Origin: Chthoniobacter flavus
GTDB taxonomy: Bacteria > Verrucomicrobiota > Verrucomicrobiia > Chthoniobacterales > Chthoniobacteraceae
Reading direction: 5' to 3'
DNA length: 62,013 bases
Assembly (NCBI GenBank): GCA_945860355.1
Contig: CAMARB010000003.1
Coordinates: 1-62,013 of the forward strand
Every line of letters begins with the position of its first letter. Position 1 is the stretch's first letter. Shown here piece by piece: positions 27,322 through 36,020 of this stretch. The notes under the pieces were generated by a model, which saw only the letters and a list, made by a program, of their open reading frames with translations, did not search any database and was not told the DNA's origin. Made by a program: the position numbers and the translations under genes.

Positions 27322-27990
27322 TTATCGCGCGATGCGGCGCAGGACCATTGGCTGGCCGTCGAAAAGGTCCTGGGGATTTCCGGCCGCGACAAAGGCGGCG
27401 AGGTGCTCGGTGGTGCCCGTGAGCTCGGCGCTGGGGGAATATTTTCCAGGCGTGACCTTCCCTCTCAGCTTGCCCGCCTTAACAGCCGCAACGAATGCGC
27501 TCTCGCTGGCCAGCCAGATGCGCAGGTCACCGCGCCAGTTCACTTCGTAGCGCGCGAAACCGTACCGGATCGGCCGCTTTTTGGAGCCGTCATAGGGAAC
27601 CGGCCTGAAACTCAGATATTTCCGCCCCGCGATCTGTGTCGCCAAGACTTCGTAACCGTCTCGTTCGAGGCTGCGGTCTTTCGAGTAGTGTACGGATGCC
27701 ACATCAATCCACGGCGAGATCTCGTGCTTGCGGTTTTTGCCGTGATTTTCGCGGCGGTAGCGGAAATGCCAGAAGGCGGTCTCATTCTTTTCCTCCGTCC
27801 GGTAGTCGCCCTCCAGATGGGAGTCGTAGAGGGAATCGGCCGGTGATGAGAGTGGGTTCTTTGATTCCGGCAAGCAGCCGGCGAGAAACAGACAGGCGAC
27901 GGCGAGGCTGCCAAACCGAATAGCGGGCCTAAGCAGTTCCGACTCTTTCCCGAACTCTTTGCCCAACGTTTTGAAGGAAAAGATCCGCAT
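27322..27990 (-). CDS. hypothetical lipoprotein
   Basis: 222 residues. An N-terminal basic/hydrophobic leader ends in the lipobox LAGC (Cys about residue 40), so it is probably lipid-anchored in the cell envelope. The mature part is charged and aromatic (ETAFWHFRYRRENHGK, SFRPVPYDGSKKRPIRYGFARYEVNW) and matches no family I know. The ATG at 27990 was chosen to place the lipobox; the frame is open further upstream into a tandem repeat. It follows the broken acetylesterase on the same strand. Confidence 0.65.
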   Translation of the reverse strand: MRIFSFKTLGKEFGKESELLRPAIRFGSLAVACLFLAGCLPESKNPLSSPADSLYDSHLEGDYRTEEKNETAFWHFRYRRENHGKNRKHEISPWIDVASVHYSKDRSLERDGYEVLATQIAGRKYLSFRPVPYDGSKKRPIRYGFARYEVNWRGDLRIWLASESAFVAAVKAGKLRGKVTPGKYSPSAELTGTTEHLAAFVAAGNPQDLFDGQPMVLRRIAR

Positions 27991-27995
27991 TGAGG

Positions 27996-29669
27996 CTAAG
28001 GCGCAGGGGCAAGTCGGGGGCAAGTCGGGGGCAAGTCGGGAATGGCTGCCCGCTCGACGTTTTTGACCGGAGGAACGTCCGTCGGCGTCTTCCACGGCCA
28101 GCTATCAGTGCGGAAGGGATAGGCGGGAAAGCCTTCCTGGTTGAATAGATTACACAATGGAAACGCCCCCCAGGCATATCGCACCGCCACTGGCTGGCGC
28201 ACCTTTGGCGACTCGATCACTAATGTGTCGTTGCCCACCGCCCGGGCCTCGGCACGAACCAGCTTCCGGTCGGCGCCCGCGAGTTTATCTCCGCTCAGGG
28301 AGTGGCCGCCAAGCCGCAGGCTTCGGGGAACCAATCCGCCGCCAACCGAGGAGAACTTCAACACTGCTTTTCCAGCCTCCGCTGTCCAGGATTCCAAACG
28401 CGGGCCATGGGCCACGAGATTGCGTCCATACACCTTGGCCAGCGCCATGGCCGCGAAACGCTCCGCGGGGATTTCCTTTTGCGCCGGATGGATGTCCTCT
28501 GGATCCCCGCCGTCCACAATCGTCACCACCCATGCCAGCGGGTCGTTCTTTTCGACTTTGGCAAGGGCTTCCCCAAAGCGGGCCCGAGCGGCGTCCTCGG
28601 GCCGTTTGGAGGGCGGGCCGAGCGGCGCCAATTCGGTGGCAATGAAGGGCAGATTGGCGATTTGGAAGCCTTGGCGCCAAGCCCGGATCAAGTCCGCCAT
28701 CTGGCTGGGATAACCCTAAAAGCCGAAAACATTGCCCTCGCCTTGATACCAAAGCACGCCCTTGAGCGCATAGGGCAGCAGCGGCGCAATTTTGCCGTTG
28801 TAACAAGCCGCTGGATTCGTCGCGCTCCCGGGCCTTCCGGCGGGCTCGCGTGGCTGCCGAATGGGCTGTTCGCCGCGCTCGCGGCGCGACTGATTCTCGC
28901 TGGCGATGGCCTTGGCGTTCGGAAATTGCCTTTTGAATTCCTCGCTCGCCTTTTGGTAATCAGCCATCGCTTCGGGAAACCGTTGCACCGCCTCGGCGTG
29001 CTTTTGCAGGAAAAACTGATTGGCCGGGTTGGCGGCGAGCATGGCCGTTGGCAGCCACGTCTCGATTCGAGTGCCGCCCCGCGCCGAACAAACGATCCCG
29101 ACAGGAACACCGAGTTCGCGCTGAATGCGGAGGCCAAAAAGGTATCCCACCGCCGTCCATCTCTTCACGGTTTCTGGCGTGGCGGGTTCCCATCGGCCCG
29201 TGGTGTCTTGCACGGGCGCATCGGGAAATTGGTTCAGGGTCGCGAACAAACGCAGATGCGGGTTGCCGGCCTTGGTAATCGCCTCGCGGAGCACCGGGCT
29301 GGGAGTGCTCATCGAGGCGTCCATGTTGGACTGCCCCGAGCAGAGCCAGACGTCGCCCACCAGGACCTCGGAACGCGTCAGGGATTGGTCGCCGGCCGTG
29401 ATCTTCAGCACTCGCGGTTCCGCGCTGGCCGCCATCGCGGCGAGCTTGGTTATCCATTTGCCGTCACTGCCCGTTATAGTCGTCACCTTTTGTCCCGCGA
29501 ACTCGAGCACGATTTCGGCGCCGGGATCCGCCCATCCCCAGACGGGGACCGCCGCCTCGCGTTGCAGCACGGCCTGATCAGTGAAAATGCCCGCGAAGGT
29601 CAATGCGCCCTCAAGTCGCGTGGCCATTAACAACCACCCCAGAAAAAAGAGAGGGGGAACGCTTTTCAT
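27996..29669 (-). pseudogene. sialate O-acetylesterase split by an in-frame TAG
   Basis: Two parts in one frame encode a secreted SGNH-type sialate O-acetylesterase. Part one (29669-28716) has a signal peptide, the nucleophile motif CSGQSNM, GGTRIETWLP and WYQGE. It then meets TAG at 28716-28718. The same frame resumes with GYPSQMADLIRAWRQGF and contains the catalytic DIHPAQKE (28700-27996). Without the stop the protein would be about 557 residues, normal for the family. So this is a recent point-mutation pseudogene, a readthrough gene or a sequencing error. The 3' end runs into an 11-bp tandem repeat. It is third in an operon with the sigma factor and its partner. Confidence 0.88.
28009..28040 (+). 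repeat. 11-bp tandem repeat, three units
   Basis: Unit GCAAGTCGGGG at 28009-28019, 28020-28030 and 28031-28040 (last unit one base short). It forms the extreme 3' end of the acetylesterase frame. Because 11 is not a multiple of three, each unit changes the frame, so copy number would alter the C-terminus. Confidence 0.9.
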
Positions 29670-29694
29670 TTTGGGGGATGGGGCTGGGGAGATG

Positions 29695-30711
29695 TTAGCG
29701 CTTGGGCACAGGCAATGTTTGGGGCGTTTGGCTGAGCAGACTCAGGTGGATATCATCGGCAAAGATTTGCCCGAAGGCTGGTGGGCGCCCCTCCTGGGAT
29801 GAGTCCCAGGCCGCGAGGTGTATCACCGCAAATTCCGCGCTGGCGGGAAGCACTGTCTGCGTCTCCACCCGGCGCCATTCCGAGTTGCCTCCGGAGCTCT
29901 CCCACCGACCAAGGGCTGTGGTCAGGGCCGCCTCCTGCGCATCTGGCCACCTTTTGGCTAGGCTGGCAGGGTCGCCGCTGAAGACGTAAATGCGGCAGCT
30001 GATCTTGGCCAGGGTTGATCCCGCTGGGCGGCCGTCGTGAAATGCGGCTGAAAAATCCAGGGTCGACGGAGCGCCTCGACTCAACGCTTGGGCGGGCCGC
30101 AGGTCTACCAATTGATACACATCACAGGCATAGGCTAACCCGGCTGGGCGGTCGGCGGCGGCGTGCACAAAGCGCAGCGCCCTGCCGCTCTGGAGGGCGG
30201 CGGCGCCCGGGGCCTTTGCCTCGACAACCTCTGATTCATCGCCACTCCACGCGCCCGTTCTCACCGGAAAGCCGGAGGGCAGTCGGCCCAGTTCCTCTTC
30301 GAAGCCGGGGTTGGCCAATTCGATGCGATGGACTTTCAATGTGGCAGGGCGCAGGAGGCCAGATCCAAAGACCATGGAGGCACTGAAGAGCCCAAGCACC
30401 AGCCCGGCGGCTGCGGCCAAAGATGGCCTCCACAAGGCCGAGGGAGCGCGGTGCTTCGCTTTCGCCGGGTTGGGTAGGAGGGACATGGCGCCCACCGAGC
30501 CCGGAGTGAGAATTGCCGCGAGGCTTTCCTCGCGCAGTCGGCTGAGCAGGACCTGCTCGTCCACCAAAAATCGGGCGATGCACCGCCGTGCGTCGGCGTT
30601 TTCGCGCAGTAGGCGATTGAGCTCATTTCGGGGGCCGGGGTCACTCTGTGTGAGGGCCTTCTCCAAGAGTTCCTGGAGGCGCCCATCGAGTTCATCCATG
30701 GGAGTTCTCAT
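29695..30711 (-). CDS. membrane-anchored sigma-factor partner with laminin-G-like domain
   Basis: 338 residues. A cytoplasmic N-terminal region (MRTPMDELDGRLQELLEKAL... to about 85) resembles anti-sigma domains that follow planctomycete/verrucomicrobial ECF sigma factors. It is followed by one membrane helix (LAAAAGLVLGLFSASMVFG) and an extracytoplasmic beta-rich region of about 220 residues (VHRIELANPGFEEELGRLP, ADDIHLSLL) of carbohydrate-binding type. Its ATG overlaps the sigma stop by 4 bp (ATGA). The arrangement suggests an envelope sensor that controls the sigma factor; direct anti-sigma activity is inferred. Confidence 0.75.
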   Translation of the reverse strand: MRTPMDELDGRLQELLEKALTQSDPGPRNELNRLLRENADARRCIARFLVDEQVLLSRLREESLAAILTPGSVGAMSLLPNPAKAKHRAPSALWRPSLAAAAGLVLGLFSASMVFGSGLLRPATLKVHRIELANPGFEEELGRLPSGFPVRTGAWSGDESEVVEAKAPGAAALQSGRALRFVHAAADRPAGLAYACDVYQLVDLRPAQALSRGAPSTLDFSAAFHDGRPAGSTLAKISCRIYVFSGDPASLAKRWPDAQEAALTTALGRWESSGGNSEWRRVETQTVLPASAEFAVIHLAAWDSSQEGRPPAFGQIFADDIHLSLLSQTPQTLPVPKR

Positions 30712-31229
30712 ATGGCTTGGGTAAGTTGCCGGTCGATGCACTTGCGGAGTTGGCCGCGCAGGCGCAACAGGGTCATCTTGAGGGCGCTCTCGCTGCGACT
30801 CATTGCCCCGGCCAGTTCGCGCAGGCCCTGGCCGGTGATGTAATGCGCGTTCAGCAATCGGCGCTGTTCGTGGTCGAGTTTTTCCAAACACGAACCGAGC
30901 GCCTCTTTGCGCGCCTCGAACTGTTCGGCTGCCCGCTCCGTCTCTTGCGCCACGGCTAGCAGCACATCCTCGTCGAAGACGAGGCGGTCCCTGGACTTGT
31001 CGCGAAAATGCGAGAGCAGGGTGAAGCGGGCCACGGCAAATGCCCAGGGAAGAAAGTGGGTGCTCGTGTCCCAGTCTGCCGACTTCTCCCAAAGCCGAAT
31101 CACCACAGCTTGCAGGACTTCAGGCACGTCTTCCCGCCGCCCCAGGCTTGCATAACAAAAGGCTTCCAAGGCCGGTTGGTGGCGGCTCAGAGCCTCAAGG
31201 AAAGGACGGTCGCTCGGGGAATGCACCAT
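30708..31229 (-). CDS. ECF-type RNA polymerase sigma factor
   Basis: 173 residues from the ATG at 31229 (a GTG at 31256 would add 9). Sigma region 2 is FLPWAFAVARFTLLSHFRDKSRDR at about 60-83, and region 4 is RELAGAMSRSESALKMTLLRLRGQLRKCI at about 136-164, with an HTH. The sequence is of the TIGR02989-like class expanded in Planctomycetes and Verrucomicrobia. It is coupled to the downstream membrane protein and, 25 bp further, the acetylesterase, so it probably drives a polysaccharide-related response. Confidence 0.93.
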   Translation of the reverse strand: MVHSPSDRPFLEALSRHQPALEAFCYASLGRREDVPEVLQAVVIRLWEKSADWDTSTHFLPWAFAVARFTLLSHFRDKSRDRLVFDEDVLLAVAQETERAAEQFEARKEALGSCLEKLDHEQRRLLNAHYITGQGLRELAGAMSRSESALKMTLLRLRGQLRKCIDRQLTQAI

Positions 31230-31435
31230 TTGTGTGAGAGATTCCAAAACACGCACCCTCGGTCACAAAAAAGTTTCGCAATGCGATGGCGGCCCTCTTT
31301 TCCCGGAAGCTTTCCCGTTAATGAGCGGACCGTCCCCGTCGCCCAAAGCGTCCGCCGCGCCCCGGATAAAACCGCGTCAGCCTAGAACTCCAACACGGGC
31401 CGTCGGCCGCACAGCCGGGCCGCGTTAATCCCCGT

Positions 31436-32284
31436 TTAGACGCCTTTCTTGGAGTCCACGAAAAACATCTCGATCTCCCCCTTGTTCTTCGCGGGGATTT
31501 TCCCGCGGGGGGTGCAGTGGAAATGATCTTTGACCAGGTTCCAGGTGCTCTCGGAAATGTTGATCTTCCAGACTTCCCCCGTGGTTTCCATCCGGGAAGC
31601 CGTGTTGACGGTGTCGCCCCAGATGTCGTAGGCGGCTTTTTTGAGGCCGACGACGCCGGCGACCACGGGGCCGGTGTGAATCCCGATCCGCATCTCGAAA
31701 TACGGCAGGCCCTGGGCTTGTTTGCGCTTTTTGAGATCGGCCATGAACTCCTGGAAAGCCAGGGCCGCCGAAACGACATCCACGGCGTGGGTGTTGTTGG
31801 TCGCGGGCAAGCCCCCGGCGCAGAGATAGGAGTCGCCCACGGTTTTGATCTTCTCAATCGGATACCGGGCGGTGATTTCGTCAAACGCCCGAAAACAGAG
31901 GTCGATTTCCTCGACGAGTTGTTCGGGGCTGAGTTGTTCGCCGATTTGAGTGAACCCCTGGAAGTCGGTGAACATCACCGTCACGGAGTCGTAAGACCTG
32001 GCCGTTAACGCGTCCGTTAACTTGAACACCCCTTCGGGAGTCACTGTCGCGGTGTTCGGCAGCGGTTGGTTCGTGGGCTGCTTTTCGGCCGCGTTTTTGC
32101 CCTTTTTCTCAGAATGCCCAGGGGACTTGAAGAGGGCACCGCCCAGGGTGGTTTGCAGCACGCTCCTCAGGTCATCGATTTCCTTCCGGAGTTGGTGGTT
32201 CTCCGTGCGCAAATCCTCCATTTCGAGGGAGATGCGCTGATCGTTGAACGAGGATTCCATCAGGCTCCCGAGTAACATTCTCAT
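31436..32284 (-). CDS. class III adenylate cyclase
   Basis: Makes cAMP from ATP. 282 residues from the ATG at 32284; the frame is open to an ATG at 32497 (353 residues). The N-terminus is a coiled coil (LEMEDLRTENHQLRKEIDDLRSVL). The cyclase domain starts at about 98: metal Asp in VMFTDFQGFTQIGE, adenine-specifying Lys in IEKIKTVGDSYLCAGG with the second metal Asp, and AYDIWGDTVNTASRM with the adenine-specifying Asp, Asn and Arg. It is soluble with no sensor domain recognised beyond the coiled coil. A stand-alone gene; no cAMP receptor is in the window. Confidence 0.92.
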   Translation of the reverse strand: MRMLLGSLMESSFNDQRISLEMEDLRTENHQLRKEIDDLRSVLQTTLGGALFKSPGHSEKKGKNAAEKQPTNQPLPNTATVTPEGVFKLTDALTARSYDSVTVMFTDFQGFTQIGEQLSPEQLVEEIDLCFRAFDEITARYPIEKIKTVGDSYLCAGGLPATNNTHAVDVVSAALAFQEFMADLKKRKQAQGLPYFEMRIGIHTGPVVAGVVGLKKAAYDIWGDTVNTASRMETTGEVWKINISESTWNLVKDHFHCTPRGKIPAKNKGEIEMFFVDSKKGV

Positions 32285-32547
32285 GGGTGAGGGCAATGTA
32301 ATTTTCCGGCGAGGGTGGGGTTTGTTCCGTTCGTGTCCCTGCGCATCCCGGAAAGTGCGATGGCGCCTGCGGACAACATGCTTTTTGGCCTTGAGAGACG
32401 GGTTTTTTGGGTTGAGGTCTGGTGAAGGACTCGCTGTGCCTTTGGTGGGCTCAGCGGGTGCGTCCCTCAGGGGCACAAATCGAGGCGGCAGAGGCAATCG
32501 ATCGCCTCCGCTGTGCTCGGGACGGGGGTTGTTTCAGCCTTTGGCGG

Positions 32548-33360
32548 TTAAATGTTTTGCGCTTGGCAAAAAACGCGGCGGTGGCGGTTTAAGATCTCAA
32601 GGGTTGCCACGCAAAAGGCCTCCTTTTGTTGCGAGGCTGATTGGTTCGCAGGCACGAAGATTTCGATTTCGAACGGGCGCGACCGCCCTTCACTGGGAAG
32701 AAAGCTGCGTCCGGTTTGGGCCGCCGTTTTCCGGGCGAGGCGGATCGACTCCATGATTTCGACGGGGTCGCTGTGGATTGAAAACTTCCTAGCCAGGGTT
32801 TGGAGCGCGGGAGTCACCACCTCGTGGGCAAGGATCTCGCTCCGGACCCGGACGTGCAACCCGCTTACGGTGGGCGATGTGCGCAGAGAAATGGCGCCAT
32901 CGAAAGCCCAGTTCTGCATTTCTCCCTTGAGAAATTGGATGTCCGCATCCGGCGCGTCTTCGGCGTAGCGCAATTGGAAGTTTTCCAGAGGAGCCGGATT
33001 CGGCTCAAACCCGAGCGGATTGACCGTTGGATAGGCAAAAATCGCGTAGTCTTTCGAGGCCTCCGCGTTGGATTCGAGTTCCAAAAGCAGATCGCCCACT
33101 GCGGCGACGCTTGAGAATGAACCGGAGTCGAGCCCGCCGAGCAGGGCGATTCGGGCGGGTTTCCCGCCGCCCCTGGCCCCGAGCAGCATGAGTTTGGTGA
33201 GTTTGCAGCTGCGTTTTTGCAGGGAGACCTCGATTTGCGTGGGCATGAGGCTTGCAGAGCGCGCCGCTCTCTCCATGACAGGCTCCAAAAGGTCATCGGT
33301 TGTGACTTCGGCGGGCGGCTGGATGGAGCGGGAGACGCGGGTGGAAATGGCAGGGTTCAT
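32548..33360 (-). CDS. M14 carboxypeptidase-like protein, probably catalytically dead
   Basis: 270 residues. The layout resembles compact M14 peptidases: RIALLGGLDSGSFSSVAAVGDLL, YPTVNPLGFEPN and ISLRTSPTVSGLHVRVRS match the positions of GGIHGDEP..., YPxxNPxGF and LHED...GFYxYE. All three expected zinc ligands are replaced (H to D, E to S, H to R), so it would be a pseudoenzyme or a distant relative with another role. The ATG at 33360 was preferred over one at 33423. No signal peptide. It lies downstream of the GT20-HPr gene on the same strand (about 100 bp). Confidence 0.55.
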   Translation of the reverse strand: MNPAISTRVSRSIQPPAEVTTDDLLEPVMERAARSASLMPTQIEVSLQKRSCKLTKLMLLGARGGGKPARIALLGGLDSGSFSSVAAVGDLLLELESNAEASKDYAIFAYPTVNPLGFEPNPAPLENFQLRYAEDAPDADIQFLKGEMQNWAFDGAISLRTSPTVSGLHVRVRSEILAHEVVTPALQTLARKFSIHSDPVEIMESIRLARKTAAQTGRSFLPSEGRSRPFEIEIFVPANQSASQQKEAFCVATLEILNRHRRVFCQAQNI

Positions 33361-33463
33361 CGCAGGGGGTGGTTCAATGGGGGCTTTGTTGGGACGCGAC
33401 GGAAGAAGCAGCTTTGGCGCCACGCCCCCTTGTGGAATGAATCACATCCCGGCAAGGGACGGT

Positions 33464-35299
33464 TCAGGGGTCGGCGGTGGCCAGGGTTTCCACCAGCGCG
33501 CTGAGTTGCTCCAGCGCCTGCTGCGCATCGTGGCCTGTCGCGCGAAGCGTAAACGTGGTGCCCCGCTGCAGGTTCGCCGTGAGCACCGATAAAATGCTCT
33601 TGGCCGAATAACTGGAGGCGTCCTTCACGATCTCGATCTGGCATTCAAATGCGCGCGCGCATCGCACAAACGCCGCGGCGGGCCGGGCATGGATGCCCTC
33701 CTGGTTGCGGATGGTGATTTGGCACTCCGAAAATTGGAGCGTCTCGACGGAAAGAAGCGGAGCTGTGCGCCTCCCCATGGGCGCACTTTCGGGGAGCGGT
33801 GGGGATCCCAGCAACCGGAGCTGCGCCTGGAGCCAGTGCCCGGCGGTCCACTGCTCTATCTGCTGGCGGATCCGGTTTAACCAGTGATGGCGTTGCTCCG
33901 TGGGCATTGCAATCGCCTGGGCCAGCGCTTCTGCCGTCCCCTCCACATCCAGCGGACAAACCAGGAGTCCGCAGTTTTCGAGCTCCGCGGAGCCGCCCAC
34001 CGTTTCGGAGATCACCAGCACCCCGGGCCTCTCAGAAGCAACCCCCCATTCCTTGGCTAGGAGACTGATGCCCTCCTGGCTGCTGTTGACGAGCAACACG
34101 TCGCAGATCTCCATGGCCGCAAGGACTTGCGCGTGGTCGTGGCTGTAGAAAACCACAATGGGGTCCGCCCCCGTCCCGTCCCGGAACCGGTCGTTGACCG
34201 CCTCGATTTGGCGCTCAACGGATGCCCGGTAGTCCCGGTAAATGCTCTCGTCCGTGCGCGAAGGAATCACAAAGGCCAGAAATCTCACCCGGCCCCGCCA
34301 CTCGGGGTGCAGCTCTAAAAACCGCCCGAAGGCTTGGAACCCCAGGATGTGGTTTTTCACCGGGTCGAGCCGATCGACCCGCAATACCGTTTGTTCCCAA
34401 ACGTGCCTGCGGAGTGTCTCACGGGCGCGTGCCGTCTCCTCACGTTTGAGAAAACCTCTTATTTTGTCCGGGTCCACGCTGGCCGGCAGCGCTCGCACCG
34501 CCACGGAACGGCCCGAGGGCAGATGCACCTGCCCCGTGCCCGGGTCAACGGCCGCCCGGAGAAACACCCGGCAGCAGGCCAGAAACGAGGCGACATCGGA
34601 CTCGGTCTGGAGCCCGACCACGTCCGCCCCCAGCAGCCCCTCCAGAAGGCTCTGCCGCCACGCGCGGGGAATGAGCCGGAGCCGTTGCGGCTCCGGGAAG
34701 GGCAGATGCACAAAATGCAGGCTGGGGACCCCTGGATAGAGCTCCCGGAGCATCCGGCTCAGCGGATAGAGGTGGTAGTCGTGGATGAGAAAGCCGCGCA
34801 CCGGGAGCTCGGTGGCGGCAACGGCTTGGGCCATCCGCAGGTTGGCCTGGAGATAGGTCTCCCAGGCCCGATGATGCTCCGCTTGGTAGGCCCACTCCCC
34901 GGGGAGCGCGGCGAGGGAATGGTGCATCCTCCAGAGCACCCCGTTGCTGATGGTCCCGTAGTAGGCGGCATACATCGCGGCGGGCAGCGGCACCGGCACG
35001 ACGTTGAGCTCCGGATCGGTCTGGTCTTTGGCTGTGGTGAAGAGATGGTCGCGCTCGGGTTCGCTGCCCGCCGGCTCCGCGACGCAGCAAAACCAGGTGA
35101 CGTTGGGTTGGCGCGCCAGAGGCTCCAGCAGGCTGGCCAGCCCCCCCGTGGACCGCCGCGCCACCCACTGGCCTTGTTCGTAAACAAAATCGTGGGGCCC
35201 GCGATGGGACACGATGACGATGTTGTCGTCCTCGCATCGAGCTCCGGCTGTTTTTTCGGTCATCCTCTCTGGCCTCATAGATCCATTCCCCACCTCCAT
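33464..35299 (-). CDS. GT20 trehalose-6-phosphate-synthase-like protein fused to HPr
   Basis: 611 residues from the ATG at 35299 (ATGs at 35278 and 35263 also possible; 35299 has GGGGAG about 9 nt upstream). Residues about 26-500 are a GT20 glycosyltransferase: SHRGP, GGLASLL, HDYHLYPL, FVHLPFPEPQRLRLIP, VLRVDRLDPVKNHILG (donor-phosphate Arg/Lys) and EGISLLAKEWG. Residues about 527-605 are a full HPr phosphocarrier: GIHARPAAAFV with phosphorylatable His537, and SAKSILSVL with Ser568 at the regulatory Ser46 position. The product may be trehalose-6-phosphate or a related glucosyl phosphate such as glucosylglycerol phosphate. Control by phosphotransfer is inferred; no PTS enzyme I is in the window. 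Confidence 0.9.
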   Translation of the reverse strand: MEVGNGSMRPERMTEKTAGARCEDDNIVIVSHRGPHDFVYEQGQWVARRSTGGLASLLEPLARQPNVTWFCCVAEPAGSEPERDHLFTTAKDQTDPELNVVPVPLPAAMYAAYYGTISNGVLWRMHHSLAALPGEWAYQAEHHRAWETYLQANLRMAQAVAATELPVRGFLIHDYHLYPLSRMLRELYPGVPSLHFVHLPFPEPQRLRLIPRAWRQSLLEGLLGADVVGLQTESDVASFLACCRVFLRAAVDPGTGQVHLPSGRSVAVRALPASVDPDKIRGFLKREETARARETLRRHVWEQTVLRVDRLDPVKNHILGFQAFGRFLELHPEWRGRVRFLAFVIPSRTDESIYRDYRASVERQIEAVNDRFRDGTGADPIVVFYSHDHAQVLAAMEICDVLLVNSSQEGISLLAKEWGVASERPGVLVISETVGGSAELENCGLLVCPLDVEGTAEALAQAIAMPTEQRHHWLNRIRQQIEQWTAGHWLQAQLRLLGSPPLPESAPMGRRTAPLLSVETLQFSECQITIRNQEGIHARPAAAFVRCARAFECQIEIVKDASSYSAKSILSVLTANLQRGTTFTLRATGHDAQQALEQLSALVETLATADP

Positions 35300-35536
35300 C
35301 CCCCCATTCTCCCCGCATTTATATCGTTTGAAACGGATCGGCGGGCCCCTGAGGAATGCGGATTTCTGCGGGAAAACGAAAAAACGGGGCTCCCGGCGCA
35401 GAGTGCCTGCCCGTGTTCCTCCCGCATCCGTTCTATCGGGGTTGAGCCGTCTCCACGGCGAGAGTTTGGATAGGATCAAACAGGCGGTGGGGCGATGAAG
35501 AATCCATGGGCGGGGTTTTGAATGTGTCGGGCCGGG

Positions 35537-35722
35537 TCAGGGGCGGGAGGGGTCAAACCGGGTGCGCTCCGTTCTCTCGATTTGCACCACCTTTCCGTCG
35601 TGCACGGTCACTTGGACGACGCCGTAACGCAGGGAGGCCACCTTTTCGGTGACGACCTGGACCCAGGCGGGGTGGGGGTCGGGCCGCCCGGAATGAGTCT
35701 CTTGGTTGGGTTGTTCATTCAT
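35537..35722 (-). CDS. YezD-family (DUF2292) small protein
   Basis: 61 residues. The family signature W-x-x-VVTEKVASLRYGVVQVTVHDGKVVQIERTER is complete. YezD proteins are small cytosolic proteins of unknown function, often found near sulfur-assimilation genes in other bacteria. An AT-rich 30-bp stretch lies just upstream (35720-35750), a likely promoter. It lies about 300 bp downstream of the porin gene on the same strand. Confidence 0.88.
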   Translation of the reverse strand: MNEQPNQETHSGRPDPHPAWVQVVTEKVASLRYGVVQVTVHDGKVVQIERTERTRFDPSRP

Positions 35723-36020
35723 AATCTATATTCAAATAGCAGTGATAATGTCCGGGCGCGGGGCAGGGGTTTTGTCATGGGATTTTTCATTCAGGGAACG
35801 TCCGTCCCCTGCGAGGCCCCCCGGGGGCGCCTGCTTGACCAGGCCGCCCGCGCACCCGGCTCGCCGGGGCCGTTGATCGGCCCCCGGCGTTCGACATTAA
35901 AAGCCGATGCCCGCTCGGATCTGCGGAGATCCAATCGCCCCGGCGCCGGGGAATGTTTCATCCGCTCGCCGCGTTTCCTCCGCGTGAAAGTGCTCTTTCT
36001 CCGTGATCCCGGCGCTCGGG
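35723..36020. other. spacer between porin and yezD
   Basis: 298 bp, AT-rich at the yezD side and otherwise GC-rich. No gene, terminator or riboswitch was recognised. Confidence 0.45.

Noticed and set aside
28716-28718. Amber reassignment (TAG read as an amino acid)
   Set aside because: TAG ends intact genes here, including rpoC, rpsB and the cupin and Gfo/Idh/MocA genes. The TAG-broken frames are scattered among pseudogenes, which fits decay better.
31318-31884. 188-residue minus frame opposite the end of the adenylate cyclase gene
   Set aside because: Alternative frame of the cyclase gene; no domain.
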